Source: an uncultured Arsenicibacter sp. (GTDB taxonomy: Bacteria; Bacteroidota; Bacteroidia; Cytophagales; Spirosomataceae). Taken from it: a stretch of DNA of 45,914 nt. The first letter of the stretch is position 1; every line of letters starts with the position of its first letter. The notes beneath the pieces are model-generated. The model worked only from the letters and a program-made list of their open reading frames with translations, did not search any database and was not told the DNA's origin. Location of the stretch: positions 1 through 45,914 of the forward strand of contig NZ_CAMFHL010000029.1 of assembly GCF_945952095.1 (NCBI RefSeq), given 5' to 3'. Made by a program: the position numbers and the translations under genes. Below, in pieces: positions 34,103 to 43,222 of the stretch.

Positions 34103-34849
34103 ATGACCTTACGTGCTCTTATTATCGATGATGAACCGAACAGCGCCGAAACGCTCCGGCTCATGCTGGGCTATCTCCCGCAGATTGAGATAGTTGATGT
34201 ATGCCATTCGGCACCGGCCGGTATTGAGGCAATCCGGCGCCTGAAACCCGACACTGTATTTCTGGATGTTGAAATGCCCCACATGAATGGTTTCGACCTG
34301 CTGGCCGCACTTCCGGATCCATCGTTCTGCGTTGTTTTTACGACCGCTTACAATCATTATGCCATTAAGGCAATTCAGTTCAGCGCTCTGGATTACCTGC
34401 TAAAACCCATCGGTTTTGATCACTTGAGTAAGGCCGTTGAAAAAGCCCGGCTCTGGCAGAGCCGCCACCAGCAGGCAGAGCAATACCGCATTTTCTTTGA
34501 CAGTCTGAAACATCAGAACCAGGCATTGCATAAAATTGCCCTGCCGACCTTCGAGGGACTATTGTTTATCAAAGTCAGTGAGATCATCCGGTGCGAGTCT
34601 GACCGGAACTATACGCGTTTTTTTCTGGCCGGGCAGCCGCCTATTCTGGTATCAAAAAATCTGGGTGAGTTTGAGGATATGCTCGCTGACTACAATTTCC
34701 TGCGCATACATAACTCACACCTGATTAACCTGACACATGTCAGGCGCTATATCCGGCTGGAAGGCGGGCAGGTCGAGCTCGCTGACGGATCAATTGTTGA
34801 CGTATCCCGCCGCCGGAAAGATGAGCTGTTAGCAAGGCTGATGAGGTAA
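34103..34849 (+). CDS. LytTR-family response regulator
   Basis: From ATG 34103 the protein is 248 residues. The receiver domain has DDEP, phospho-acceptor D55 in FLDVEMP, TTAYNHYAIKA and the conserved lysine K101 in DYLLKP. The LytTR domain runs from about 150, with PTFEGLLFIKVSEIIRCESDRNYTRFFL and FLRIHNSHLINLTHVRRYIR. It starts one base after the kinase stop. Target genes are unknown; the divergent M23 peptidase shares the upstream region of the operon and is a candidate. Confidence 0.92.
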   Translation: MTLRALIIDDEPNSAETLRLMLGYLPQIEIVDVCHSAPAGIEAIRRLKPDTVFLDVEMPHMNGFDLLAALPDPSFCVVFTTAYNHYAIKAIQFSALDYLLKPIGFDHLSKAVEKARLWQSRHQQAEQYRIFFDSLKHQNQALHKIALPTFEGLLFIKVSEIIRCESDRNYTRFFLAGQPPILVSKNLGEFEDMLADYNFLRIHNSHLINLTHVRRYIRLEGGQVELADGSIVDVSRRRKDELLARLMR

Positions 34850-34855
34850 AAAAAA

Positions 34856-34885
34856 GCTCCCCGAAAGGTTAACCTTTCGGGGAGC
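34856..34885 (-). terminator. clpC: clpC terminator (30-bp perfect palindrome)
   Basis: GCTCCCCGAAAGGTT (34856-34870) is followed directly by its exact complement (34871-34885). On the minus strand a T run follows (complement of AAAAAAA just left), so it ends clpC transcription 23 bp after the stop. Confidence 0.85.
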
Positions 34886-34908
34886 CGGCATTACAATCTA
34901 TGTACTGA

Positions 34909-37440
34909 TTACTCAGTTACTTCTTCAGGTTTTTTCACGGTAATTGTCAGCGCTTCACCGGTACCATCATAGTCGGCCATGAGGACATCGCCTTCTTTCA
35001 GGTCACCTTTCAGAATTTCCTCGGCGACGGGATCTTCGAGGTACTTCTGAATAGCACGGTTCAGCGGACGGGCACCATACTGCGGGTCGTACCCTTTTTC
35101 CGACAGGAAGTCTTTCGCTTTTTCTGTCAGCTCAACACGGTAACCCAGGTTGATCACACGATTCAGCAGTTTACCTAACATCAGGTCGATGATGCGGTGC
35201 AGGTCTTCGCGTTGCAGCGAGTTAAACACAATCACATCGTCCAGACGGTTCAGGAACTCAGGCGAGAATGCCTTGCGCAATGCGTTCTGAATCGTATTTT
35301 TCATCATCTCGTCCTGGCTTTCAACTTTGGCCTTTGTACTGAAACCAATACCGGAGCCAAAGTCTTTCAGGTCACGGACACCAATGTTTGATGTCATGAT
35401 GATGATGGTATTACGGAAGTCAACGCGGCGACCCAGACCATCCGTCAGGATACCATCGTCCAGCACCTGTAACAGGATGTTGAACACGTCAGGGTGTGCT
35501 TTCTCGATTTCATCAAGCAACACAACGCTGTATGGCTTACGGCGGATTTTCTCGGTCAGCTGACCACCTTCTTCGTAACCAACGTAGCCCGGAGGCGCTC
35601 CGACCAGACGGCTTACACTGAATTTCTCCATGTACTCCGACATATCGATCCGCACCAGTGCATCTTCCTTATCGAAGAGGTATGTAGCCAGAACTTTCGC
35701 CAGTTCGGTCTTACCAACCCCTGTCGGACCAAGGAAAATAAACGAACCGATTGGTTTTTTCGGATCTTTCAGGCCGACGCGTGTCCGTTGAATGGCTTTC
35801 ACCAGTTTTTCAATGGCGGCGTTCTGCCCGATAACCCGACCCTTCAGTTCGTCGCCCATTCTCACGAGCTTCTTGCCTTCGTCGTTCGAAACGTTAGTTA
35901 CCGGGATACCGGTCATCATCGCTACTACTTCGGCCACGTTGTCTTCCGTAACCGTATAGCGACGCTTCTTGGTATCTTCTTCCCAGGCTTGCTTAGCACG
36001 GTCCAGCTGATCGATCAGGCGTTTTTCCTTATCGCGCAGTTGTGCTGCTTCTTCGTATTTCTGGCTTTTAACAACCTGGTTTTTCTCCTTCTTGATATTC
36101 TCGATCTGCTCTTCGAGTTTCAGAATATCTTCAGGAACGGTGATGTTGCTGATGTGTACACGAGCACCAACTTCGTCCATTACGTCGATGGCCTTGTCCG
36201 GCAGGAACCGGTCAGAGATATAACGCTCTGACAGTTTCACCGCTGCATCAATGGCTTCCGGCGTATAATTTACGTGGTGGTGATCTTCGTACTTATCCTT
36301 AATGTTATTCAGGATTTCAATCGTTTCGTCGATCGACGTAGCGTCTACCATCACCATCTGGAAACGACGGGCTAATGCACCATCTTTCTCGATGTACTGA
36401 CGGTATTCGTCCAGCGTGGTGGCACCGATACATTGAATATCGCCACGGGCCAGCGCCGGCTTGAACATGTTGGAAGCATCCAGGGAGCCTGAAGCCCCGC
36501 CGGCACCCACAATCGTGTGCAGCTCGTCGATAAACAGAATCACTTCCGGTGATTTTTCCAGTTCGTTCATAACGGCTTTCATCCGTTCTTCGAACTGACC
36601 ACGGTATTTGGTACCGGCTACCAGTGACGCCAGATCAAGCGTTACCACGCGTTTTCCGAACAGAACGCGGCTAACTTTTTTCTGTACGATACGCAGGGCA
36701 AGCCCTTCAGCGATGGCAGTTTTACCAACACCCGGTTCACCAATCAGGATCGGGTTATTTTTCTTCCGGCGGCTCAGTACCTGGGCCACGCGTTCGATTT
36801 CTTTTTCACGGCCGACGATCGGGTCAAGTTTACCCAATTCGGCAAGTTTAGTCAGGTCACGGCCAAAGTTATCCAGTACAGGCGTCCGCGATTTTTCGGT
36901 GCCTTTAGGATCCTTGCCCGAACCAGAGCTACCGCTGCCGCCGAACATACCACGATCGTTATCGTCGTCGTCTGTTTCGGGGCCCATGTGCGGACGGGTT
37001 CCGGATGATTGATATTCGAGCATCTCCTTTATTACTTCGTAGTTGACGTTGTACTTATTCAGAATCTGCGTGGCGACATTGTCTTCATCGCGCAGAATTG
37101 ACAGCAGCAAGTGCTCCGTTCCGATGAGCGGGCTCTTAAAAATCTTAGCTTCGAGGTAAGTAATCTTAAGCGTTTTTTCCGACTGACGGGTCAGCGGAAT
37201 ATTCGCCAGATTCTTGACGTTATTTGTGGCGGTTCCTTTGGTTGCCTGTTCGATGGTGATCCGGAGTTCATCCAGCGATAGACCCAGCTTTTTCAGCAGC
37301 CCGACGGCTACTCCCTCGCCTTCGCGAATCATACCCAGCAGCAGGTGTTCCGTACCGATATAGTCGTGACCCAGCCGCAAAGCTTCTTCCCGACTAAGCG
37401 AGATAACTTCTTTTACACGGTTTGAAAATTTTGCATCCAT
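34909..37440 (-). CDS. clpC: ATP-dependent Clp protease ATPase subunit ClpC
   Basis: From ATG 37440 the protein is 843 residues. Two N-terminal Clp repeats come first (SREEALRLGHDYIGTEHLLLGMI and SPLIGTEHLLLSILRDEDNVATQI), followed by an acidic/glycine linker, AAA-1 with Walker A GEPGVGKT (234-241), a UVR/M-domain-like coiled coil (EQIENIKKEKNQVVKSQKYEEAAQLRDKEKR), and AAA-2 with Walker A GPTGVGKT and a C-terminal ClpB-like domain. A good Shine-Dalgarno (AGGAGAGG) precedes this ATG, so the 24-codon upstream extension was rejected. ClpC unfolds proteins for ClpP. A ClpS adaptor gene is in the same window. Confidence 0.95.
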   Translation of the reverse strand: MDAKFSNRVKEVISLSREEALRLGHDYIGTEHLLLGMIREGEGVAVGLLKKLGLSLDELRITIEQATKGTATNNVKNLANIPLTRQSEKTLKITYLEAKIFKSPLIGTEHLLLSILRDEDNVATQILNKYNVNYEVIKEMLEYQSSGTRPHMGPETDDDDNDRGMFGGSGSSGSGKDPKGTEKSRTPVLDNFGRDLTKLAELGKLDPIVGREKEIERVAQVLSRRKKNNPILIGEPGVGKTAIAEGLALRIVQKKVSRVLFGKRVVTLDLASLVAGTKYRGQFEERMKAVMNELEKSPEVILFIDELHTIVGAGGASGSLDASNMFKPALARGDIQCIGATTLDEYRQYIEKDGALARRFQMVMVDATSIDETIEILNNIKDKYEDHHHVNYTPEAIDAAVKLSERYISDRFLPDKAIDVMDEVGARVHISNITVPEDILKLEEQIENIKKEKNQVVKSQKYEEAAQLRDKEKRLIDQLDRAKQAWEEDTKKRRYTVTEDNVAEVVAMMTGIPVTNVSNDEGKKLVRMGDELKGRVIGQNAAIEKLVKAIQRTRVGLKDPKKPIGSFIFLGPTGVGKTELAKVLATYLFDKEDALVRIDMSEYMEKFSVSRLVGAPPGYVGYEEGGQLTEKIRRKPYSVVLLDEIEKAHPDVFNILLQVLDDGILTDGLGRRVDFRNTIIIMTSNIGVRDLKDFGSGIGFSTKAKVESQDEMMKNTIQNALRKAFSPEFLNRLDDVIVFNSLQREDLHRIIDLMLGKLLNRVINLGYRVELTEKAKDFLSEKGYDPQYGARPLNRAIQKYLEDPVAEEILKGDLKEGDVLMADYDGTGEALTITVKKPEEVTE

Positions 37441-37517
37441 TCGCTTTGCCTCTCCTGTCGTAAGCGGTATTAATAGCTTAACGAATTTTATTTTGGGTTT
37501 GTTCACCGGCAAATATT

Positions 37518-37648
37518 AAAGAGCGAAAGAGTGACAGAAACAAAGAGTGAGATAAAAACTAAACCTGAAATCTCTTTGCTCAGCAGGCTATTTCATACTT
37601 AACTTTTCTAAAAATCGCTCTTTCGTTCTTTCGGTCTTTCACTCTTTA
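37518..37648. repeat. GAGCGAAAGAG-type repeat, copy C, between clpC and WbqC-like gene
   Basis: Left end AAAGAGCGAAAGAGTGA (37518-37534) is mirrored by CGCTCTTTCGTTCTTTCGGT and CACTCTTT on the right (37617-37648). The right part is inside the coding region of the WbqC-like gene. The left part lies in the clpC leader, where CAAATATT at 37511-37518 gives a near-consensus -7 box (AATATTTG) on the minus strand. Confidence 0.75.
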
Positions 37649-38330
37649 GATAATGCCTGGCTTCCGGGCCCTGGCAGAACATTATGTCCAGCAGACTTAA
37701 GTTCGGTACAAAATCAGGGCCAAAGTTCTGCGCATACGGGCTGGGCTGGTAAAAGGTATAGTTTTCGGTTCGTTTACGGGCATTCAGCCGTGAGCGTGCG
37801 TCAAAAATACCGGCAGCAGGTAGCTTTTCGTAACTTTCTGTCAGGTTTACGGGTAGTTTAGTACGCAGCCACTTCCGACAAATTGTCAGTATCTCCCAGT
37901 TCAGGTCAAACAGATACGTCCAGTTCTTCTGTAAAACGGCATGTACATCGGGGCCGTAGTAGTCAAAAAAAGGAGCTTTCCCGTAAGCCGCCTGCAAACA
38001 CCGCCAATGACGGTCCTGCCAGTGCTGACTGGTATCGATCTGTACATCCCGGATGGGCTGATGAGGGGCAAGGCTTTGTACAGGTACGGTCAAACAATCT
38101 GTTTTATTCGCCGTCAGCACATAACACCGGTTCCGGTAGCTTTGCTTCTGGTAATGCTCATGCGCTTCAATCCAGGTTTGATCGTGTGCCAGTAAACCCG
38201 AAAAAAAATCAAGGCCGGGCCAGTAATGCAACTCGATCAATAGTTCAGATAAATCAGTTGACGTTTGGTACTTTTCCAATAAATCTACACGTAATTGTTC
38301 CCAATTAACAGAAAAAACCGATACAGTCAA
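37608..38330 (-). CDS. WbqC-like family protein with repeat-encoded C-terminus
   Basis: This 240-residue protein matches the WbqC family: LLIELHYWPGLDFF, then KQSYRNRCYVLTANKTDCLTVPVQ, HWQDRHWRCLQAAYGKAPFFDYYGP, and DIMFCQGPEARHYL. WbqC-like proteins are found in O-antigen/glycan clusters; the reaction is not settled. No in-frame ATG precedes the conserved core, so the start is TTG; 38330 is the longest choice, but homologues begin near LLIELHY and a later TTG is plausible. The last 13 residues (LKSERPKERKSDF) are encoded by the GAGCGAAAGAG repeat and are not family sequence. Confidence 0.75.
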   Translation of the reverse strand: MTVSVFSVNWEQLRVDLLEKYQTSTDLSELLIELHYWPGLDFFSGLLAHDQTWIEAHEHYQKQSYRNRCYVLTANKTDCLTVPVQSLAPHQPIRDVQIDTSQHWQDRHWRCLQAAYGKAPFFDYYGPDVHAVLQKNWTYLFDLNWEILTICRKWLRTKLPVNLTESYEKLPAAGIFDARSRLNARKRTENYTFYQPSPYAQNFGPDFVPNLSLLDIMFCQGPEARHYLKSERPKERKSDF

Positions 38331-38331
38331 A

Positions 38332-38339
38332 TACTTTTG
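38332..38339 (+). promoter_or_regulatory. Putative -7 box (TACTTTTG) for the acyltransferase gene
   Basis: An exact TAnnTTTG match 37 bp before ATG 38377. The intervening leader is AT-rich. No clear -33 TTTG is seen. Confidence 0.45.
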
Positions 38340-38376
38340 TGCAGATTTATATAAATAAAAAAAGCGTACCCGGCGA

Positions 38377-39258
38377 ATGTTCTTTTTCCGATTACTTTCC
38401 CGGCTGCCGTTGTTTGTTTTATACCGGCTGGCCGATTTTTTATACTTACTGCTCTACTACGTTATCGGTTATCGCCGGGCTGTGGTAGCGGCTAATATCC
38501 GGCGTTCGTTTCCCGAAGCATCTGAAAAACAGCGCCTCGCCTACCGGAAAGGGTTTTACAGGAATCTGGCCGATCTGATCGTAGAGACCATTAAACTACC
38601 CTCATTCACAGCCGGTGAACTTCGCCGGCGCGTCCGCTATACCAATCCGGACGTTGTCCGCGCCTTGCTGGAAAAGAGTCCGGTTATTATCACAGCGTCG
38701 CATCAGTGTAACTGGGAATTGTTGCCCCCGGCGGCTTTACTGAACGGCTTTCCCGCCGACTCCGTCTATAAACGACTGAGCAGCCCGTTTTTTGAAAAAC
38801 TGATGCGGGCTATCCGTTCCACCGCCGGCGCCAATCCGATTCCGATGCACCAGCTGCTGCGGGACATGGTAACGCGCCGGAACGAAAAGCGTCTGATTGC
38901 CCTTGTTGCCGACCAGGTACCGGATGTTCCCGAAAATGCGTACTGGACCAGCTTTCTGCATCAGGATACTCCTTTTTACAACGGCACCGAGAAACTGGCC
39001 CGCAGCCTGAAATTACCCGTTGTCTTTGTCGAAATGGTCCGCATCCGGCGTGGGTACTACGAAGCTACATTCTTCCCCCTGGCTGAGCCACCCTATGATG
39101 CACTGCCATTCGGGGAGCTACTGGAACGCTACCGCGATCAGCTCGAACGCAGCATTAATGCCCATCCTGCCGAGTGGCTCTGGTCACACAAACGCTGGAA
39201 ACACACCCGCGAAAAATTAATGGGACAGGGACGCCTGAAACGAAATGCAGAAAAGTAG
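38377..39258 (+). CDS. LpxL/HtrB-like lysophospholipid acyltransferase
   Basis: This 293-residue protein has an N-terminal membrane anchor (LFVLYRLADFLYLLLYYVIGY) and the acyltransferase HxxxxE motif HQCNWE (H109, E114). The rest matches the lipid A late-acyltransferase family (KRLSSPFFEKLM, then LVADQVPDVPENAYWTSFL, then HPAEWLWSHKRWK). These enzymes add an acyl chain to lipid A precursors at the inner membrane. It is unlinked to other lipid A genes here. It follows the WbqC-like gene divergently across 46 bp. Confidence 0.9.
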   Translation: MFFFRLLSRLPLFVLYRLADFLYLLLYYVIGYRRAVVAANIRRSFPEASEKQRLAYRKGFYRNLADLIVETIKLPSFTAGELRRRVRYTNPDVVRALLEKSPVIITASHQCNWELLPPAALLNGFPADSVYKRLSSPFFEKLMRAIRSTAGANPIPMHQLLRDMVTRRNEKRLIALVADQVPDVPENAYWTSFLHQDTPFYNGTEKLARSLKLPVVFVEMVRIRRGYYEATFFPLAEPPYDALPFGELLERYRDQLERSINAHPAEWLWSHKRWKHTREKLMGQGRLKRNAEK

Positions 39259-39434
39259 CGTACAGACGTGAAATGGTCGGTTTACCAACGATCTGTCTTT
39301 TAATTATTGGCTACTCCCTGTATTTCCCCAATAAAATAGCTGACATATCAACTAATTCTATAAATAGTTATACAATTCGATAAACCAAGTTGACCATCTA
39401 TGCGTTTACTTATCTGAATAAATGTCTGCATTAT

Positions 39435-41969
39435 ATGGGCAATGGTATACGTTTTGTGCTGGTATGTTGGTTGATGCTGGGAATCCTTTGCTTTCAGGAG
39501 GTTTCAGCGCAGACTACCTTTACAATTTCAGGGCGGATTACAGATGCATCAACAAAGGAAGGTGTGCCGTTTACGGCGGTTTCGGTGAAGGGAACAACCA
39601 GCGGTACAACCTCAGATGTTGACGGGAAATATACACTTACGGTTAAGCAGCTCAGCGACTCGCTGCTGATTGCCAGCCTGGGCTATCAGACGAAAGCAGT
39701 TGCACTTCAGAAAACAGCAGTACAGCAGATTGATGTGGTTCTTCAGCCTGCGGCTACCAAATTACAGGAGGTAAGAGTATACGGTAAAGGCGGCGATCCG
39801 GCTTACCGCGTACTAAGACAGGCAGTAGCAAAAACGGACCTGTTCAATCCAGACAAACTTTCTGCGTATCAGTATGATAGCTACACTAAGATTGAAGCAT
39901 TCGTAAACGAATTCAGTAAACCGCGGAAAGCCAACCGCAAGCCTGGTCCCGTTGGCCGGTTGCTGGGCAAACTGCCTTCGGTAACCGACGAAAATGGCAG
40001 TCCGGCGGTACCGGTGTTTATTTCCGAAAACGTCTCGGAGCTTTATCAACGCAATCAACCTGACTACACGAAGGAGCGGATTCTGAAATCGCAAGTACGG
40101 GCAGTCGGCATCACGGATGGCAGTCTGGTGTCTCAGTTTACCGGTGCCTCGTTTCAGCAATACAACTTCTACCGGAATTATGTCCGTGTTCTGCAAAAGG
40201 ACATTCCGTCGCCCATCGGCCAGAACTGGCAGACCATGTATACCTTCCACATGATGGATACAACCATGGTGGGTAACGCGACGGTATACGAGATTGATTT
40301 CGAGCCGAAACGGGAAACCGACCTTGCCTTTACCGGTACCGTCTGGATTGACACGCTCTCTCTTGGCTTAGTACAAATTGAAACGAAAGTCGGGAAGCGC
40401 GCGAACATCAACTTTGTCGACGAATTACGGATTGATCAGGAATGGGAAGCGACCGGGTCCGGCGCACTGTTACCGGTACGGACGCAGGTCGTGATTGATA
40501 CGGATGAAGTAACCGCCCGCTCACCGGGCGCGCTGGTCCACTTTTTTGCTTCGGCCAAAAACATCGTAACCAGCCAGCCAAAAGAGATTTCCTTCTACAC
40601 GCCATCCATCGAGCTGGCAGATGACTATAAGGAAAGTTCGGCTGAGTTCTGGCAGAATGCACGGCCGGAAACCATGACGGCTGAGCAGTTCCGTGCAATG
40701 CAGGTGGTTGACTCGGTCCGGAATGTGCCGTTCATCAAATTCACGGGTGAGGTGCTGAAACTGGGCTTTAACGGCTACCAGCCGATTGGCCGGACTAATA
40801 TTGATTTCGGGCCGCTGCTGTATACCTATGCGTTTAACTCCATTGAGGGCAACCGCATCCGGCTTGGCCTGCGGACCAATACCGGCTTCAGCCGCCGCTG
40901 GATCTTCAACGGATACCTTGCCTATGGCACACTCGACGACCGGTTTAAATATGGCATCGGCGGCGAATTTATTGTAAAGCGTAAACCATGGACGGTCATC
41001 GGTCTATCACACAGGTATGACCTGGAGCGCCTGGGTGTTTCGGCAGAAAACGTTGGCCCGAGCTCATTTTTTCTGGCTTACTCCCGTTTCGGTACCATCC
41101 GCCGGCCTTATTTGCAGGAACAAACGTTTTCTTACATCCGCAAGGAAATGGGACGCGGTTTTACGCAGATGATCGGCCTTCGCCAGCAGTCTTTTGACCC
41201 GCAGTTTGCGTTTGCTTTCAAGAGTCTGTCCAATGACCCGGCCGATCCGGCCATTCAACGGACATACAACACAACTGAAATTATGTGGGAAACCCGTTTT
41301 GCCCCCGACGAAATTGTTCTGCAAAACGATAACGAACGGTTAAGTTTCGGGGCTACCCGTAAGCCTGTAATCACCTTCCGCTACAATTTCGGTTTGTTCT
41401 GCAATAGTCCGCAGCCTTATCACAAGTTTACACTGGATATACGTCATTCGCTCCGGCTGGGTGTGCTCGGGCGTACAACGTATACCATCGGGGCGGGCAT
41501 TATTCCCTCGACACTCCCCTATCCGTTGCTGTTTATACCACTCGGTAACGAGTCGTGGTTCCGCGTTGACAATGCGTTTAACCTGATGAACTACTTTGAA
41601 TTTGTCAGCGATAAGTATGCCTCAGCCATGATCGAACACAACTTTGAAGGGCTGCTGTTTAACCGGATACCCGCGATCCGGCGCTTAAAATGGCGGACAC
41701 TGGCTACGGCAAAAATCTACTATGGAGGCCTTAGTCAGGCCAATGCCAACCTGTCTCCGACTGTGGATGAAAAAGGTAATCTGGTGCAGGGTTTCCGGAC
41801 GTTTTCCCGTACGCCGTATGTAGAAGTAGGCTACGGTATCGATAACATTTTCAAGCTGTTCCGTGTCGACGCTATTCACCGGTTAACCTACCGCACCTCA
41901 AGCCTCGATCCGACCATTAAATCGGTAACCCCGTTTGCTATTAAAGTGTCAGCCTGGCTGAGCATGTAA
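39435..41969 (+). CDS. DUF5686 outer-membrane protein with CarboxypepD_reg-like domain
   Basis: From ATG 39435 the protein is 844 residues. A signal peptide (LVCWLMLGILCFQEVSAQ) precedes a CarboxypepD_reg-like beta domain (FTISGRITDASTKEGVPFTAVSVKG, about 30-110). The core includes PAYRVLRQAVAKTDLFNPDKLSAYQYDSYTKIE, characteristic of DUF5686, and the C-terminal half has alternating strands of an outer-membrane barrel. Families of this type are common in Bacteroidota envelopes and have no settled function. The longer TTG-started frame from 39390 was rejected because the extra residues precede the signal peptide. It ends next to the convergent ABC ATPase gene with no gap. Confidence 0.85.
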   Translation: MGNGIRFVLVCWLMLGILCFQEVSAQTTFTISGRITDASTKEGVPFTAVSVKGTTSGTTSDVDGKYTLTVKQLSDSLLIASLGYQTKAVALQKTAVQQIDVVLQPAATKLQEVRVYGKGGDPAYRVLRQAVAKTDLFNPDKLSAYQYDSYTKIEAFVNEFSKPRKANRKPGPVGRLLGKLPSVTDENGSPAVPVFISENVSELYQRNQPDYTKERILKSQVRAVGITDGSLVSQFTGASFQQYNFYRNYVRVLQKDIPSPIGQNWQTMYTFHMMDTTMVGNATVYEIDFEPKRETDLAFTGTVWIDTLSLGLVQIETKVGKRANINFVDELRIDQEWEATGSGALLPVRTQVVIDTDEVTARSPGALVHFFASAKNIVTSQPKEISFYTPSIELADDYKESSAEFWQNARPETMTAEQFRAMQVVDSVRNVPFIKFTGEVLKLGFNGYQPIGRTNIDFGPLLYTYAFNSIEGNRIRLGLRTNTGFSRRWIFNGYLAYGTLDDRFKYGIGGEFIVKRKPWTVIGLSHRYDLERLGVSAENVGPSSFFLAYSRFGTIRRPYLQEQTFSYIRKEMGRGFTQMIGLRQQSFDPQFAFAFKSLSNDPADPAIQRTYNTTEIMWETRFAPDEIVLQNDNERLSFGATRKPVITFRYNFGLFCNSPQPYHKFTLDIRHSLRLGVLGRTTYTIGAGIIPSTLPYPLLFIPLGNESWFRVDNAFNLMNYFEFVSDKYASAMIEHNFEGLLFNRIPAIRRLKWRTLATAKIYYGGLSQANANLSPTVDEKGNLVQGFRTFSRTPYVEVGYGIDNIFKLFRVDAIHRLTYRTSSLDPTIKSVTPFAIKVSAWLSM

Positions 41970-42992
41970 CTATCCGGCCAGGATACGCACTTCCTCCGGC
42001 AGGATGGTAATAGTTAATTGCTGCCCGACATTGACCGCCGGATCTGTAGTAAATAACTGAAGCGGCAGGCCACTGCCGGCTTCTGCCAATAATTCGGTGT
42101 ATCCGCCCCGGAATAACACCGCACGGACCACAACCGGAATCCCTGATGGACTTACCCGTATAGCCTCCGGACGAATACAGACCAGTTGATCCGGATCAGC
42201 GGTGGCAGGCAGGTGAAGACCTGGCAATAGTCCTCCGGCCATGATATTGGCAGGCCCCGTCATTTGGGCGACATACGCTGTTTCCGGTTGCCGGTAGACC
42301 GTTTGCGGCGTACCAAGCTGAATTAGTTCGCCGTCCTGCATGACCCCCACCTCATCAGACAACGCCAGGGCATCCGTGGCATCATGCGTTACAAACAGGC
42401 AGGCAAACGAAGCAGGCTCACCAGGTTCCGCCTCTCGGACCAGATCAAGCAGCAGGTCACGGATGTGCGTACGATTTGGCAGGTCAAGGTGGCTGAACGG
42501 CTCATCAAGCAGTAAAATGACCGCCCGCCCGTCGGCAGAGGGTTCGGCAATGGCGCGGGCGATGGCTGTCCGCTGTTTTTCTCCCCCCGAAATCTGACGC
42601 GGAATCCGGTCGGCAACAGCCTCCAGCCGGCACAGGCGAAGGAGTTCATTTACGCGGTAGGTCTGATAGTCTTTCTGATAATACCGGACCGCATACGCAA
42701 TGTTCTGCCGGACGGTTATGTTCGGCATCAGCTGATACTCCTGATGCACAAGACGGATATCTGGGTGGCCGGGCACCAGCTTTTCACCGGGTGTGGCGAC
42801 ATGAACGTCATTCAGCCGGACCTCGCCTTCGTCGGGATCCATCAGCCCCGCCAGCAGGTTCAGTAATGTACTTTTGCCGGAACCGCTGGCGCCAACCAGT
42901 GCCATAATCCTGCCGCTTTCCAGCGCCAGTGATACGTTCCGGACCGCAAACGCGTCGTTAAATGATTTGTATAAGTGATGAGCGGTAAGCAA
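41970..42992 (-). CDS. ABC transporter ATP-binding protein (PotA/FbpC-like)
   Basis: This 340-residue protein has Walker A GASGSGKST (34-42), Q-loop HQEYQLMPNITV, signature ISGGEKQRTAIARAI, Walker B AVILLLDEPFSHLDLPNR, and H-loop VTHDATDAL. A C-terminal TOBE-like region (VCIRPEAIRVSPSG, then GYTELLAEAGSG) indicates an importer ATPase of the spermidine/iron/sugar type. No permease or binding-protein gene is adjacent, so its partner must be elsewhere. The start is TTG at 42992, the only candidate consistent with the conserved N-terminus. Confidence 0.88.
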   Translation of the reverse strand: MLTAHHLYKSFNDAFAVRNVSLALESGRIMALVGASGSGKSTLLNLLAGLMDPDEGEVRLNDVHVATPGEKLVPGHPDIRLVHQEYQLMPNITVRQNIAYAVRYYQKDYQTYRVNELLRLCRLEAVADRIPRQISGGEKQRTAIARAIAEPSADGRAVILLLDEPFSHLDLPNRTHIRDLLLDLVREAEPGEPASFACLFVTHDATDALALSDEVGVMQDGELIQLGTPQTVYRQPETAYVAQMTGPANIMAGGLLPGLHLPATADPDQLVCIRPEAIRVSPSGIPVVVRAVLFRGGYTELLAEAGSGLPLQLFTTDPAVNVGQQLTITILPEEVRILAG

Positions 42993-43013
42993 TCGAATAC
43001 GGTTTTAGAGCCG

Positions 43014-43042
43014 CAAAGGTACGACAATAAGCGCTTACCAAA
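43014..43042 (-). promoter_or_regulatory. Complete Bacteroidota-type promoter for the ABC ATPase gene
   Basis: On the minus strand TTTG (43039-43042) is followed after exactly 17 bp by TACCTTTG (43014-43021), matching the TTTG/TAnnTTTG consensus at normal spacing. It gives a leader of about 15 nt before TTG 42992. It is the best promoter in the window. Confidence 0.7.
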
Positions 43043-43067
43043 GAGGCGCAGGTTACCTCATAAAACG

Positions 43068-43163
43068 ATGCAGCTTACAATTCGTGAGGTAAAAGCAGCG
43101 GCAGGAGATAATATAGTGAGCAGCGCGGACATGTATAATGCGTACTGTAAACTGATTGGTTAA
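43068..43163 (+). CDS. Possible 31-residue small ORF
   Basis: ATG 43068 opens MQLTIREVKAAAGDNIVSSA and continues to a TAA, 31 residues. Composition looks protein-like and not repeat-derived. A longer in-frame start (42975) would overlap the ABC promoter and start, which is unlikely. I recognise no family, and a gene remnant is equally possible. Confidence 0.3.
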   Translation: MQLTIREVKAAAGDNIVSSADMYNAYCKLIG

Positions 43164-43222
43164 AGGACAACCCGGCTTTCACAGCCTCATTTTACAATAC
43201 GCATTTCCGTTTATCATTCCTG

